Shown here one piece after another: positions 38,513 to 51,455 of a stretch of 64,000 bases of DNA. This DNA is from Tetrahymena thermophila SB210. Its lineage: Eukaryota > Ciliophora > Oligohymenophorea > Hymenostomatida > Tetrahymenidae. Numbering within the stretch: the stretch's first letter is position 1; each line of letters begins with the position of its first letter. Where the stretch lies: contig NW_002476380.1 in NCBI RefSeq assembly GCF_000189635.1, positions 62,001-126,000 on the forward strand, given 5' to 3'. Made by a program: the position numbers and the translations under genes. The notes below the pieces were generated by a model that was not told where the DNA came from, ran no database searches, and saw nothing but the letters and a program-made list of their open reading frames with translations.

Positions 38513-39345
38513 TTTCAAAAAATCTATTTCCCTATTTATTTCAAAAGAGATTTATAATATTTCTTCATTAAACTTTAAGAATTAATATAAATTTCTATAT
38601 ATATATCTATCTATTTGTATCTTAAGACTCTTTAAATTATTTTCAAGCAAAAATTATTTTTATCACAAGAAAGTATTTATTTTACTTTATAATCTAATAC
38701 TAGATTCCTTAAAAATAAATTTTAAACTATTTTAAAACATATTCATTTAAACATTCCTTGAAAGAATTTATATTAAAAATTTTTCTTTTGCAGATAAATA
38801 AATTTTTTTTTTATGATAAGTATTAATTTTTGTATTTTTTGTCTAATCACTACCAATTAAAATTCTTTTTCAAAGACCTATCTTCTTATTTTTATTTTCC
38901 AGAAAAACAATTTATTAACAATATACTTCAGACTTTATTTTGTTACAATCTTAACTTTAAGAGCACTTGTTGCTATAATTGTTAGCAGATTTTTTAAAAA
39001 AGCAATAAAAAAGTATTTATATAAAACCTTGACAATATTGGCACCTCTATAATTTGAGTATAAATTTTGGTCAGAGGGTGGTCACTTTAGATAGTTTTTA
39101 CTTTCAGTTTCTCATAACTTAGTCGTTTACTCAAAATTCATTTTATCTAAATAAAAGCTTCATAATAAAAAATAATAGGTTTTTTATAATAAAATCCTTG
39201 TTTTAAACTATTTCTATTTGGTGATAGTTAAATTTGAAAATTGTCAGTAAAATATTATGAAATAAATTCAAAAGGAATTATATTAATAGTTAATTAAATA
39301 AAGTTTGTTGTTAATAGAAGTAATTTTGATTAAGCTATATTATAA
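38513..39345. other. Intergenic with a small higher-GC palindromic patch
   Basis: Mostly poly-A/T. Around 39026-39085 the base composition is less AT-rich, and CACCTCT (39042-39048) can pair with AGAGGGTG (39073-39080, one bulge). A T run follows near 39100. It might be a small RNA, but no family was recognised. Confidence 0.4.
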
Positions 39346-40532
39346 ATGAGTTAAGGAAATGTTGATGATCCTGCTCTAATAGAAAGCACGCCTGTAAGAA
39401 CAGTGAGAAATTTGAAAAATAGATAATCTCTCACAAGCATCAAAGGAGATGGTGAAAGTGAAGATAGCTATGATAATGTAAAATTAAGCTTAGAATTAAA
39501 GAAATTACATTTTAAATTAATTAACAAACTAAATCCAAACAGACAAGCGAATATTAAGAGTTAGGGTAAAGCTAAACTCAGTAATCTAGAGGTATTAAAA
39601 ACCAAAAAAACATGGAAGAATATATTAAAAAGGTAGAATAATTTTCTAACGAAATGAAACCAAGTTTCTAGAGAAAATTTTAGCATACATCTGCAACCAC
39701 AATTCAAATGAAAAGATTTTAAAGTCAAGAAGATAATAAAGTTACTTCTAGAACATCGATGCACGATACTTCTTCCCTTTAAAAAAAATAAGTAGAAGGA
39801 AATGGCAGCACTCTTTATGAATTAAATTCAGAAAACACTGTTCCCGTAAAAAATGAGAAAAGAAGTAGTGGTGCTACTGCTTTTGCTGTACCTGTTTCTT
39901 CTTATTTAAAAAATAATAGCTAACCAACATAATAACTACCATATGGATCGTAAATAACAAGTGTTGAACAATCTTAGATATATTTGTAGCCTCTTAATGA
40001 TAAAACCAATAATTTGTAATAAGCTGACCGCAAATCTTTCAGAAGGAACAAGATGAAAGTAGGAACATTGAATGATGCAAATATGGGCTATGGAACATTA
40101 TAAGAAGAAAATGGACTCTAAGAACTAAATCAAAAAAGCTAATACGTCAATATTGATATGGAATATGCTATTTAATTTGTAATGACCAAAAGCAAAACTA
40201 TTAGAGAAAAAATTGAAGATGAAAATATCTCTCTAGATTCGATCAACAAAGCTGTGTTGTAAAGCAGAGCGTTTAAAATTCACTATAATATGTTTTTGTA
40301 GAAATAAGTTGGACTGAAAATATTAAATCCAGAATTTAAAAACGTTAGTAAAAAGATGTTTGAAAAACTAGAGAAATTTTTTATAAGTTAGCTAGAAAAG
40401 GAGAAAGAAAATAAAGAGTTGCAAAAAAATTATAAGACTTAATCATAAAATGTCTAAAATCTACTTTAAAGTAGAATGTAATAGCTAATGGAAGAGATGA
40501 ATAACCCAAACAAAATTATTCTCTCTAATTGA
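39346..40532 (+). CDS. Hypothetical protein, 381 residues, C-terminal coiled coil
   Basis: Two exons, 39346-39591 and 39633-40532, joined by a 41-base intron that restores the frame; without it the frame ends soon after. The protein is hydrophilic and Ser/Asn/Gln-rich for the first 260 residues. The last 120 residues are helix-forming and charged (IREKIEDENISLDSINKAV, FEKLEKFFISQLEKEKENK), compatible with a coiled coil. No membrane segment, signal peptide or known domain. Function not assigned. Confidence 0.7.
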
Positions 40533-42985
40533 TTGAGTGACTTTTTTAACAAACTAATTCAAACTAAATAAATTAATAAGTTTTATAATATTCAATTTAA
40601 ATTAACAGCAATAACTATTCAAAATCTCTCAAAGAATAATTCGGTATCAATATTAGATTATTTTGTAAATATTTACTTTGAATTAAATTGTATGCAATAC
40701 AAAATATTACGTCAAACATAACTGCAAAATCATTAATATTTATGTTTTGGTTATTTTTCTCGTTTTAGGTAAAATATTATAAACATTTTTTATAAAAAAG
40801 ATTTATAGTGCAATAGTAAATATAATTTGTGTAAATTCAATGGTTTTTAGAAAATATGATGTTATATGTTTTGTACTTAATACAAAGTAAGCAGAAAAAC
40901 ATGTAAAATAAAAGCAATAAATAAAGTATTTAAACTATTAACATGAAAAATGTGTATTGTGTTGTGTTACAAATTTTTAATTACAAATAATTAATTTTTA
41001 TTGATTTCTATGAAAAAAAAAATGTTAAAAAGCTTTCGCAATTTAGAGTTTTTAAAAAATTAATATCCAGAATTTTATTAAAAAATAAGGTTCATTGAAA
41101 AATAATAAATAATAATAGAATAAATATATCTACTTAAAAAAAAATACTTAAACTTTAATTTTATAATTCTAAAAATTTGCAAATATGACACGTTTATTTC
41201 GCACTATTCTTTCATTTAAGCTAATTTATTGCATATTTTCTCAGATCGTATTATTTTTTTAGAATTTAACTTATTTAAATAATTTATTAGAATTTTTATA
41301 TATAATAACCTAAAATTATTACTTAATGATTGCTTTTGTTCTGTATATATATATCCCTTTCACAACTAACTAGTTGATCCTACATTTTATTATTTGTCTA
41401 CAAATTTAAAACTTAAGTTTTTTTATATAATGCATAGAGAAAAATATTTAACTATGTTAAAAATATTTCTGTATAAGAATTAGAAATTTAAAATCAATCA
41501 ATCAGTTGTATTTTAATTACAATAAGAGGAAAATAATCGTAGGACATCTATCCATATATATCTTACAATAGTTAAAAAAATAACAAAAAAAAGGAATTTG
41601 AATGCACTGAAACAAGGCTGAATCGATTTTATTAAATATTCAATAAGTGCTTGGAGAATTAACAAATTTGTCACATAATTATTATTATTTTTAGCTAAGA
41701 GGATTATTTTATTATATTTACAAATAAATAATTGTACTCACTATTACTATTAAAGATTAAAATTTTAGAAATAAATCTAGTTGATAGAAAAAGACAAACA
41801 ACTTAATTGGTTTTAAAACAATTTAGCTTTTGAATTGCTATTGTAATAAAAATATTTATACATTTAAAAATTTTTAACTTTTATTTTAAATTTATTCAAT
41901 AAAATTAGAATAACCTCAGTCTAGCTCTGAATCAAATGTATTAGGATTCAAAAATATTCTTTAACAATCTATTACAATATCTATCATAATCTTTAATATT
42001 AAATAGAAGCCAACCTAAAAAGATTATAAAATATGTGTGTAAAATTTTTAAATAATTCAATTTAAAAATGCAAAATAAAATATTAATTTTAGTTTATTTA
42101 TCTACAAATACTTTAATGCATTTTTATGAAATTTTTTGTGATTTTTGTGGAAAATTAGATTGAATTTTACATAAGGAATTTACTAATACGCTCAAAACTT
42201 GAAATTTTAAGAGAGAGTATATCCAAATTTTATATCGTAATTTATGGTGTATCGCAACTTGTATTTGGGGAGAAAGTGCTTTAAAAGAAAAAGAAAGTAA
42301 AATATTTAAAGATAAAAAAGAAAAAATAATGACAATCACATAGATAAATAAATAATCAATATTTATTTTTAAATGGAAACAGTCAGTCAGTCAAGCAATT
42401 TAAAAAAAGGCTGTTAAGGTGTATATTTTATTTTAATTAGAATGGAAATTTTCAGCTGAAAAAAAGATGAATGAATTTAACTAACATTTAATTTTGCATG
42501 TTTTTTCTTTGTATTTTCTTTCTTCTATTCTTTGTTTATCTTGCCTTCTTTTGCTTTTTTGCTTCATTCATAACTCAAAAAAATCAAAAAATTTACTACC
42601 ACCTAAATAAGAAGTAAACAAACAAATTTCTTGTATTATTAGTTAGAGTTTTTTTTATTTGAGCATATAAATAAATAAACAAACAAACAAGTTAGGTGGG
42701 AATAATAATGATACATAGTAATAAATATTGATAGCAAAGGAAATAAGTCTTTGATTATGCTGCTTAAGCTTTATTGATTGATTGAATAAGAAAAGTAAGA
42801 TTTAATGTAATTTTGAATACATATATTAATTTAATAATAAATAAAAACACAATTAAAACAAAAAAAAATCAAAGATTTATAATTTCGAATATATAATTGC
42901 ATATAAGTTTATATATATTTTTCATTAAAAATAATATAAATCTAAACAAACAAACTAATAAATAAATAAATTAAACAACCTTTTA
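40533..42985. other. Long intergenic region, AT-rich
   Basis: About 2.4 kb. It contains microsatellites (cagtcagtcagtca near 42380; aaacaaacaaac near 42680) and an open frame at 42467-42754 with one hydrophobic segment that was not accepted as a gene. Nothing else is supportable. Confidence 0.5.
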
Positions 42986-44866
42986 ATGATAGAAACTGAA
43001 AGTTAAGAAAATTCAGAATTGCTTCCAAGTAAACCTCGATAGCGGTCACCGCTATAAATACCTTCCACTTCAGACTCTTCTCCTTAGATTTAGCAGATCG
43101 CTGCTAAATAATCAAATACATAATCTGCTAAAGACTAATAAGAAAAAATTCTTTAAGAATAAATATAATTTTCTGATTTCTAAAATGCCACTCCTTCAAA
43201 TGATTCCTTGTATCAAATTTAATAATAATTAAGTAAAATCAATAGCTCAAAGTCTGCTTGTGCTGCTATTAAGGCAGCTGTTGATTTTGTATAGCATAAC
43301 TAATTTTGCAAGCGCCACTCTATTGCTTTGTCACCAAGTTTAAGTTAGAAATCTAATAATCGCTCGTCTATTACAAATCAGATGAATGCCACAAATAACT
43401 CCAACGCTTAGGCTGGAGGAGAAATAGACTCTTCAATAGATACATTTTAAAATAGAAATAAGTTAAAACACTAAATATCTAAGGTAGATAATAACCAAAA
43501 AAAGCAATTATAAAATAATAATTTAGATCATTCAAAATAAAATAAAGTAATGAATTAAAATAACACATCTGTTCCTTTGTGCGGCTCTCTCACATAAGTC
43601 GAAAATAACGACCACTCAAGTGACTACTTATCTAGTGCAGAATCTGACTCTAGTGAAAGTAGCAGTGAAGAGTATATACACCAATGTTAAAAGAAATTAT
43701 TAGGATTAAATCGAAGTAAAAACACCAGCTCTGACAGTACTAATGCAAGTAGCAGCCACAATTAGTAGTTCTAAACTATATCCTAACAATAGCAGTATCC
43801 TCTCCAATTTGTTTGTGTTGAGTTAAACTGCACAGAAGAATTTAAATACTGTTGCGTTAAATGCTTGAGCTCAGGTGGTCACGAAAATCATTAAGCAATC
43901 TGCGTGAAGACAATTAATTAATAAATTTAATCGCAGCTTAAGATGAATAAGTTGAGCTCGGTAAAACAAAAAATAGACTAGCTATTTGATAACCTAGAAG
44001 AAAAGCTCAAATAGTGTAGACATATCTTGAATAATTAATTTAATGAAGCTTAGTCTAATTTGTAGTAAGAAGCAGAGAGTGCTTTGAATCCTAAAGCTAG
44101 TCTCGAATAAAAAGTTTAAATTTGGAAAGCTTATTATTAATCAGAATAGGCAATAATTATGGAACACTTAAATTTCATATTAGAAAAGAGTGATCTATTT
44201 TTCAACTAAATTGGATCTAGGATAGTCAACTTAAATCCTAAATAGCTTTTGCATATCAAGTAGAATACTAAATATGACATCCTTTTCTAGCAATAATTAA
44301 AGTCAATAGAACAAGAGCTTTAAAAAGCTGAATCAAATTTAAGTTCTAGAGCTAAGCAAGCTTTAGCTGCCTTACCACAATTTAACTTTTAGAGCGAAGA
44401 ATTAGAAAATAGCTCAGCTGTCTCCATTAAAAAATTTGAATATCCTGAAAGAATAGAATTTTGCTAAGTTGATAAAAAAGGTGAACAAAATGGTCGTTGT
44501 CTCATATTTTGGAAAGATGGAGCTTACAGAGTGGGCTACCATCGCGGAGGTTATTCCTAAGGTATCTGCAGAATGGTATGGGAAAACGGTAACGTTTATT
44601 AAGGCGAATACGTCAATGACTGCAAATAAGGATAAGGCTTTTTCATAAAATATTCTGATAATACTACATATTTTGGTTCTTTTGAATAGGACGCCAAAAA
44701 CGGATATGGTATTGAGTATTACCCAAATAATACTTAATATGTAGGTGAATTTAAAAATTGGAAGACTCATGGCATTGGTAAACTAATATAAACAGATAGT
44801 AAAAAAGTAATCTATGAAGGCAAATGGAAAAATGGTAAGTTTGTCGACCATGTTAGTTCTCTCTGA
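42986..44866 (+). CDS. B-box-like zinc finger, coiled coil and MORN-repeat protein
   Basis: One exon, 626 residues. The first 270 residues are Ser/Asn/Gln-rich with a run of acidic-serine repeats (SDYLSSAESDSSESSSEE). Residues about 275-305 hold a Cys/His cluster, CVELNCTEEFKYCCVKCLSS-GGHENHQAIC, with the Cys and His pairs of a B-box zinc finger. A predicted coiled coil (about 310-465) follows directly, as in TRIM proteins. The C-terminus (about 490-620) carries five or so MORN repeats (NGNVYQGEYVNDCKQGQGFF, KNGYGIEYYPNNTQYVGEF). No RING domain precedes the B-box. Likely an oligomeric scaffold that binds membrane or cortex through MORN. It shares the MORN module with the gene at 35783 but not the rest. 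Confidence 0.87.
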
Positions 44867-46564
44867 ATAATAAATGAAGAAGAAGTGGCCAGCTCTTAAG
44901 CGTTTTGAGGAAATAAATATATTGAGAGAGAAGAGAATCAATAATTTTTAAATTAAAGGAGTACAAACTAGAAAAGCATTTAATGATTAGTAAAAGAATT
45001 TTTTAAGTTATTGAAAAAAGATAAAATCATAAAATTAGTTTTTTTTAATAAAAACAGCAACAACAACAATAATAATAACAACAAGATTAATAAAGTAAAA
45101 TAACTCTGCTTATTTTAAATTTGATAAAAATCAATTTATAGCAATAATATTTATTTAATAACAAAAAATACTTACTTACGAAATAGCTTTAAAAAACTAT
45201 TTATTTTATGCTCAGCAAGTAAATGGCATAATTAGAAACAAGTAAACAACAAATGATGAAAAGAAATAAAACATAAAAAATAAATTCATTATATTAAATA
45301 AAAGATAAACTTTTTTAGTTTATTTTACTAATTATAAATAAATTAATATATATAAATCAACTAATCTTAAAATTATTTATACTATATTTTATACTTCTTA
45401 AGCTAGCACATAGGGAAAAAATAATAATAATCAACTAATAACCAGCTAACCATTCAAGTTAAAGTGCATTTTTTCTAATCTTTATTTTTTTCCATTCCAG
45501 TGCTTAAGAAGATTCGAGAAAAACGGCTATTTTTGATAGGTTTTTCTTTAATTCTTCAATCCTACAAGATAATGCTTCTCTGTTTATATTGAGTTTTTCT
45601 GTATATTATATTATGTGGGATTTACTGCCCTATTTATACTATATATTAACTATTTATCTTATTTAACTTTAAACTATTAACTTATATTAATCTTCTTTTT
45701 TTAGGCTTTCATGCAAAACAATACATCCCCTTCATCCCTCCCTGCTTGCATGCATACATACATAATATGCTACACTAGTATATACTTACCTTCAATAGAT
45801 AATAATGGGAAATCAGCGAAGAAGTATACTTCAAGCATTGTCATTCATACATTAATAGTATAAATTAAAACTTATCTTTAATCTTATTTCAATATTACAT
45901 TTAAGAATACAAACATAAAATGATATAATTAATATATATTTAATACTCTATACAATATAAATATAAGGGATAATACGGATATAATGGTAAAGTAAATAGA
46001 ATTCAATTATTTCTAATAATAGAATGGTACTATTTTATTTCTCAAAGTCTATTGCAACATAGATCAAAGAGAATTTTATTTTTATTAATTAATTACTCAT
46101 TTTTTTTGAATCTTTTTTTGGTAATGTATTAATATTACCAGTAAAAATTATAAGTAAGTAATCAAATCATAGGTAAGGTAAATAAGTAACTAAATAAGAT
46201 TAAAATATTATTTTAGCTTGAACAATAAATAGTCTATTACAACAAATAGATCAAGCTTACTTATTTTTTTCAATATTTCTTAACAATGTAATTCATAAGA
46301 TTCTAAGTAAATATAATCTAAGTATTATTTTATTAATTATTGTTTGATCAATGTAAAATTGGGTTGGGGAAATATTTTGGTGGATTTTATTTATTATATG
46401 AGTTTGTGTTAATTGATTTGTTTGTCTGCTCTTCTACTATTTTTTTTTGTTTACTTAATTATGTGGTAATAACTTTTTTATTGAACGTGATTTTTTAGGT
46501 TATACAATGTAAATATTATATACAAGATAATAAAATAGATAGTTTGGGTAAATAATTTAATGAA
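44867..46564. other. Convergent intergenic region with higher-GC patch and palindromes
   Basis: This 1.7-kb gap lies between the 3' ends of two converging genes. Bases 45480-45840 are less AT-rich (for example catccctccctgcttgcatg near 45732). A perfect 10-base inverted pair, CTTCTTAAGC (45394-45403) and GCTTAAGAAG (45502-45511), flanks part of it. Near 46047 and 46231 two related segments beginning agtctatt-caac-atagatcaa occur in direct orientation; the second is enclosed by AGCTTGA...TCAAGCT. No gene or RNA family was recognised. Confidence 0.4.
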
Positions 46565-49500
46565 TCAATTCTTAAATTAGAACTATGAGATTGTTAATCT
46601 GATAGTATTTGGTTAATGGAAGCGATAGATCAATAGCATCATTTCTTGATCCCTCACTTAATATCCATTCTTAATTAAAAAAGCCTTAAAATCTGAATAA
46701 GTTACGATTTCTTTGTTTCCATTCGATATTTATAGAAACAGCTCATATTAAAATTCTTTATACTTCTATTTAATTTCTTTAAAACTAATCTAAGCTCTTA
46801 AGGTTTCTTTAATAATATTTCTAATTATTTTTTTTGTCTCTTCTGATATTTCTTATGATTTTGAAGTTACTGTCAGGTTTTAAGTCCCTAAAAGTACTTC
46901 TAGTATATCTTCCTTTCTAATTATTGGAGAGGAATCCTCTTAAAGATTATCAACTTCATCAGTAACTTAAAATATCATTCTTAAATCAAAACTACTATAA
47001 TTTGTTCCTAAAATTTTATTAAGTCTGTTTCTATAGCCCTCTATACATTCTCCTCTTTAATAACCAGTGTCGTTTTAGCTATTAGCACCATATTCATATA
47101 AAGGTAGGATGTGATCTAATTCAGTTATTTTCCTACTTAATCCTGATTTTAATTGCAAGAGAGACCTTTCTATATTGAGTTGATAATACAATGAATCTGC
47201 AAATTCTTCTATAATTTTTTCTTCTATTTAGGGGAATTGATAGTTGGTCTCAATTTCTTTTTATTTTATCTCTAATTAACTCACATTATTATCTATCATA
47301 GAGCCTTATTAAGAGATGCTTTAATCATTTTAAATGTTATTTGGAGAATCCTATTAATTATTTTAAATTTCTTCAATTTATTGATGACAAATATTTTTAT
47401 CATTTTTGAAATTCATATCAGTTTCTATACTATTTTTAGTATTTTTACAATCTATTTAGTCATTATTTAAAATTTATTATTAAGTGTTGTTTATTTCTGC
47501 ATCATTTCCATTTTTAGTCTCTTCATTCTAAAAATTTTAAATTAATTTTGAGCTATTTTATGATAAATATTAACTGTGCAAGCTTATTAGCTTTTGATGT
47601 GAAATTTCCAAATCTGCTATCTGATCTACCTTTTCTTAGTCATTAAAGTTTTTGATAATTTAATTTTTGTTATTTATGTCATTTTAAGAAAGGTAGGATG
47701 AATTATTTTCATTTACTTTTAATATTTACTATTGATTTTTACGTATCTATTCTATTGGGGATCTAGATATTACAGGATTGTTTATCTAATTCTATTTAGT
47801 AAATTCTTGATTTTAGCTATTATGGATATTGTTATAATCTATGCTTCCTTAAGTTTAAACAGAAGAAAGGTTTGTGTTGAATGTGAAAGTCTCTGCTATT
47901 TTACAAATATTTTTTTTGTGATAAAATGAAGTTTTAGTATTTGGGTCAGAAGGAGGTGTCGGTAGCTGGTTATTACTCCTACTTGATTAAGGAACATATT
48001 CACTTTGTTTGAGATCAATCTTTTAGAAATCTTATTCTTCTTTTTAAGTTTATTTATGTTGTTCTTGTAATCTTTATGAATTTTCTTTTTATTCATTTAA
48101 ACTTCTATCGCTTGGCTGATAATTATTAAAAATCTATATAGCATCTTTTTAATCAGTTTGTTGATTGCTTTAGTAGTTATTTGTAATAGGCGTAACTAAT
48201 CCTGATAAAGAGAGTTACAGTAAATCAGAACAATTCAAGGAAGTATCTACATTTTAATTTATTTTATTTGCATTGAATGCTTTTATGAGAGATTCGCCCT
48301 TCTAATTATTAGATTGTGGTACTGAATTTTCTTTTATAAAATAAGCACTTTTTGAGGTTTTATCTTCATCATTTAAAATCTGCTTTTGTTTGTATTTTGC
48401 TTAGCATTAAATCTAAATTTATTTGACTTATTCATCAACAAATTTCTTTACATCTTCTAAATTCTATACTGGAACTTGCTTTAAAGTTTCTGATTACTTC
48501 ATAACATTTATTTCTTTAGCTAAAGCTTAATTTAGCTTGCTTTAAATTGACGAGTTGTGGTTATCGCATATTATTTTTGATTAAGTCATTTTAGCATGTG
48601 ATATAGGTATCCTATCTTATTTATATACCTCATTATATTCAATAACAACAGAGCTATTATTAGAAAATGTGTTTACTTGCTTAACAGCAATATTTTCTTT
48701 TTCTTCAATATGTTTTGTTTACTAATCTACATTTTAGGGCTTTTAATTATTATGATAATTGTTCTCACCTCCTCTATCAATATTTTCATTTTCTTTGTTT
48801 TGATTCTGTTTTTCAGCTGAATTCAAAACTTCCACAGATTATATATGGATAGAATTGCTTAAAATTTATCTTCTAGCTTGATGAGCATTAATAATGGCTT
48901 TAAAAACAGGATTTCCTTCATTTTCTTACCTTTTGTAACTATTTACATTTTTCTTCATTGTATTGCTTTGATATTAGTCATGATCAATCTAATTATCATT
49001 TTGATTTTGGAATTTTTTATCTTAATCATTTTTAATTATGCCTTTATGTTATTATGTATGCAAATTATGGTGATTAATATTTGTTTTTAGTACTCTTATA
49101 TTTTAATGTGGAGTTTAGCTTTAAACATTATTTATATTTAAAGAAGTATTAATGCTATTATTAGTATTTTAAGAAGGGTTAGCATTGCTTTATCCGTATT
49201 ATTTCATTTAATGTTATACATAGCTTTACAAAGGCTATTTGTAAACTGGTGATTAAACTTTATCATAATTTAGCTTTGTTGGGTAAAGTAAATTCTAATC
49301 TCCTTTTATTGATAGAGAATAACTTCTTGGTTTTTATAAGAAGGCGTCATTATTAAGAGAAGTATTTAAGCTTATATTGTTTTATTCAATAGTATTATTA
49401 CCTAAAATAATACCATTCGATAATCTTTCTTAATAATTTTATACTGTTTCCAATTCTTTTGTATTTACTGGTACACTAAGTCTTTAAATAGCATATGATC

Positions 49501-50308
49501 TTTGGCTTACAGTGGGTGTCTAATTATATAGCAAAGATAAATCTGTAGAATTTTATGTTTAGTTAATGAAGCTATTATTGGAAGGAGTAATTATTTTATT
49601 ATTGATTTAGTAGCTATTATTGAGTTGAAATTAAGGATCAGACTATGGGTAAGAACTACCATCAATAGAGTTCCTTTTTTTCATTAAATTAGTGTTTATT
49701 TATTTTAATTCTCTATACTTTGCTGCTATTTTTGCAATCTACTATTTTTCATTTTCACTATATTTACCGTTTGATGAGGATACAATATTGTATTTTAAAA
49801 GCGAAGCCCCATATTGTGGTTACTAATTAGTTGGATTAAGCTATTGTTAACTGTATTATAGAGGTATCTATTCTATCTAATTAGGATAACTTGCATAAGA
49901 GAGTGGATAATTATTAGTATTACTATTACCGTTCTAACTTTATAAGTAAATTTGATTTTTTTCTTATATTTATTATTGTATAGAGGTGTAATAGGGTTTG
50001 CTTTTTAAGTAAGGATCATATTTTTAGTCATTCTGCTAAATCTAATACATCTAAACTTATTTTTATGGTTAAATAGGTTATTACTAATGATATTATAACT
50101 ATTATGGAGGAATAGGGTTTCTATATTAATATAAAGAGGTATCTAAAGACTTTCTATGTTCTTCATTCATGCTGTATTGGCTTTGTCTTCTCCTAGGTAT
50201 GGAGATATTCCTATAAGTATTAGGTTAAATTAAATTTATTCCATCCATTTATTAGACTTATTATTGCGTTAATTGTCCAACATTAAGTGTGATGGGAATA
50301 TACGACAT
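46565..50308 (-). CDS. Large Q/N-rich protein with degenerate C-terminal EF-hand pair
   Basis: One exon read on the minus strand, from ATG at 50306-50308 to TGA at 46565-46567, 1,247 residues. Most of it is Asn/Gln/Ser/Lys-rich and probably disordered. The last 240 residues are more globular: a helical block (SRKITELDHILPLYEYG), GYRNRLNKIL, then KEFQYELFLQISNGNKEIV followed by TYSDFKAFLIKNGY, DQEMMLLIYRFHQPN and LTISQF. This spacing matches a pair of EF-hands as seen in many ciliate proteins, but the acidic calcium ligands of both loops are largely missing, so Ca2+ binding is doubtful. No membrane segment. It converges on the B-box/MORN gene and lies downstream of IFT20 on the same strand. 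Confidence 0.75.
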
Positions 50309-51065
50309 TCTGTAAATAATTCCTATTAGTGTGCTTCTTTATAGCTACGATGCCGGCTTGAACTCTTAGTTAATATTTACAATCCAATTTTCTATTAAAT
50401 TTGTTTTTAAATTTATATATTTTATTAAAAAACTGATAAATTTTATAAAAATTTGTTAACTCTTAACTTTTCTAACAACTCTCTATAATTTCTAAGAAAG
50501 TATTTAACAGCTAAATTCATTTCTTAATTTGAGTGGTTTTTTTTGGAATGATATAAATACAATTAAAAATGAAGATAAATTATTTTTTTAAAAAGCTTGA
50601 TAAAGAGGGAAGAAATAAAATAAAATAATTTATTTGATTCTAATAAAAGCTTTATTTTAATTAATTATATTAAAAATAATAATTTATATTGAGAAAAGAA
50701 AGAAACTTTTTTATAAGCAAAACAACTCTTAAACAAGAAATTACTGCTAATTTTAATAATTTATTTTTAAGAATAAAATTTTATTACATTTTTAAAAATT
50801 ATGAATTTTATTTTAATTCATTTTCATAAAATAATTAAAATTTTTTTTGTCAATTTTCTACAAAAATTCATTTTAATATTAAAGGTATTTTTTTGCCTTT
50901 TTATAAATATTATCAAAGAGAATTCAATCATTTTTACTTTGAAATTGATCTAAAAAAAATATTTTAATTCTACATTTAATTATTGCTTCACGCTTAATAA
51001 ATATATAAAACTAAATATTAATTAATTAATTAATTTATTTTATTTTATAATTAATTGTTTTTCTT
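50309..51065. other. Intergenic between two minus-strand genes
   Basis: AT-rich spacer. On the minus strand it contains the 3' region of IFT20 and the presumed promoter of the EF-hand protein. The frame upstream of ATG 50308 stays open for about 100 bases without another in-frame ATG, so a small 5' exon cannot be excluded. Confidence 0.5.
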
Positions 51066-51455
51066 TCAAGCTTCGTTGTTTGAAAGCTTGTCAATCAAAT
51101 ATTTTTATTCAGACTCTACTTTCTATATTGATTCAAGTTCAGTTGAATATCTTTCTAATTCAGCCTTTTTTTCATTAAGCAGGTTGTTTAAATCCATCAT
51201 TTTTTTCTTTCTATTTTCTGCCTCACTCTCTACTTTATTTCTTTCGCCAATAGCTCTTAATTTTTACTATTCTATCTTTTTTGCATAATTTTCTAAAGTT
51301 TCAATAATTTAAGCAATCACTTCATCTAAATTCAAAACTTTTTTGATAAATTCCATTGATTCATTTTTCAATTAATCGGTTTCCTTATATTTATCTTGTT
51401 CCAAAACACGAATTTTGTTTTCTTCGTCAAATGTAATAGAAATTTTATCAGCCAT
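51066..51455 (-). CDS. IFT20: Intraflagellar transport protein IFT20
   Basis: One exon, 129 residues, ATG at 51453-51455 and TGA at 51066-51068. The length matches the family (about 130). Recognisable positions include ITFDEENKIRVLEQDKY near the N-terminus (family: HFDE.NKLRVLDP), KLRAIGERNKVESEAENR (family: KMKAIGARN) and the C-terminal EKKAELERYSTELESIQKVE followed by SEQKYLID (family: EKKMQLERY...KVEAEQNEFID). The rest is predicted coiled coil. IFT20 is the small IFT-B subunit that also works at the Golgi in sorting ciliary membrane cargo. It is transcribed away from RABGGTA across a 660-base gap. Confidence 0.93.

Noticed and set aside
42467..42754. 95-codon frame with one hydrophobic segment and Q/N tail
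   Set aside because: The coding look comes from microsatellite-like aaacaaac and aataataat runs; length is within chance expectation and no family is evident.
45208..45535. Frame starting MLSKQMAQLETSKQQ
   Set aside because: Only the first 30 codons look coding; the rest is intergenic-type sequence, and the stop lies in the palindromic patch.
47732..49090. Plus-strand hydrophobic ORFs opposite the minus-strand Q/N-rich gene
   Set aside because: They are antisense shadows: Asn/Lys/Glu codons on one strand read as Ile/Phe/Leu on the other.
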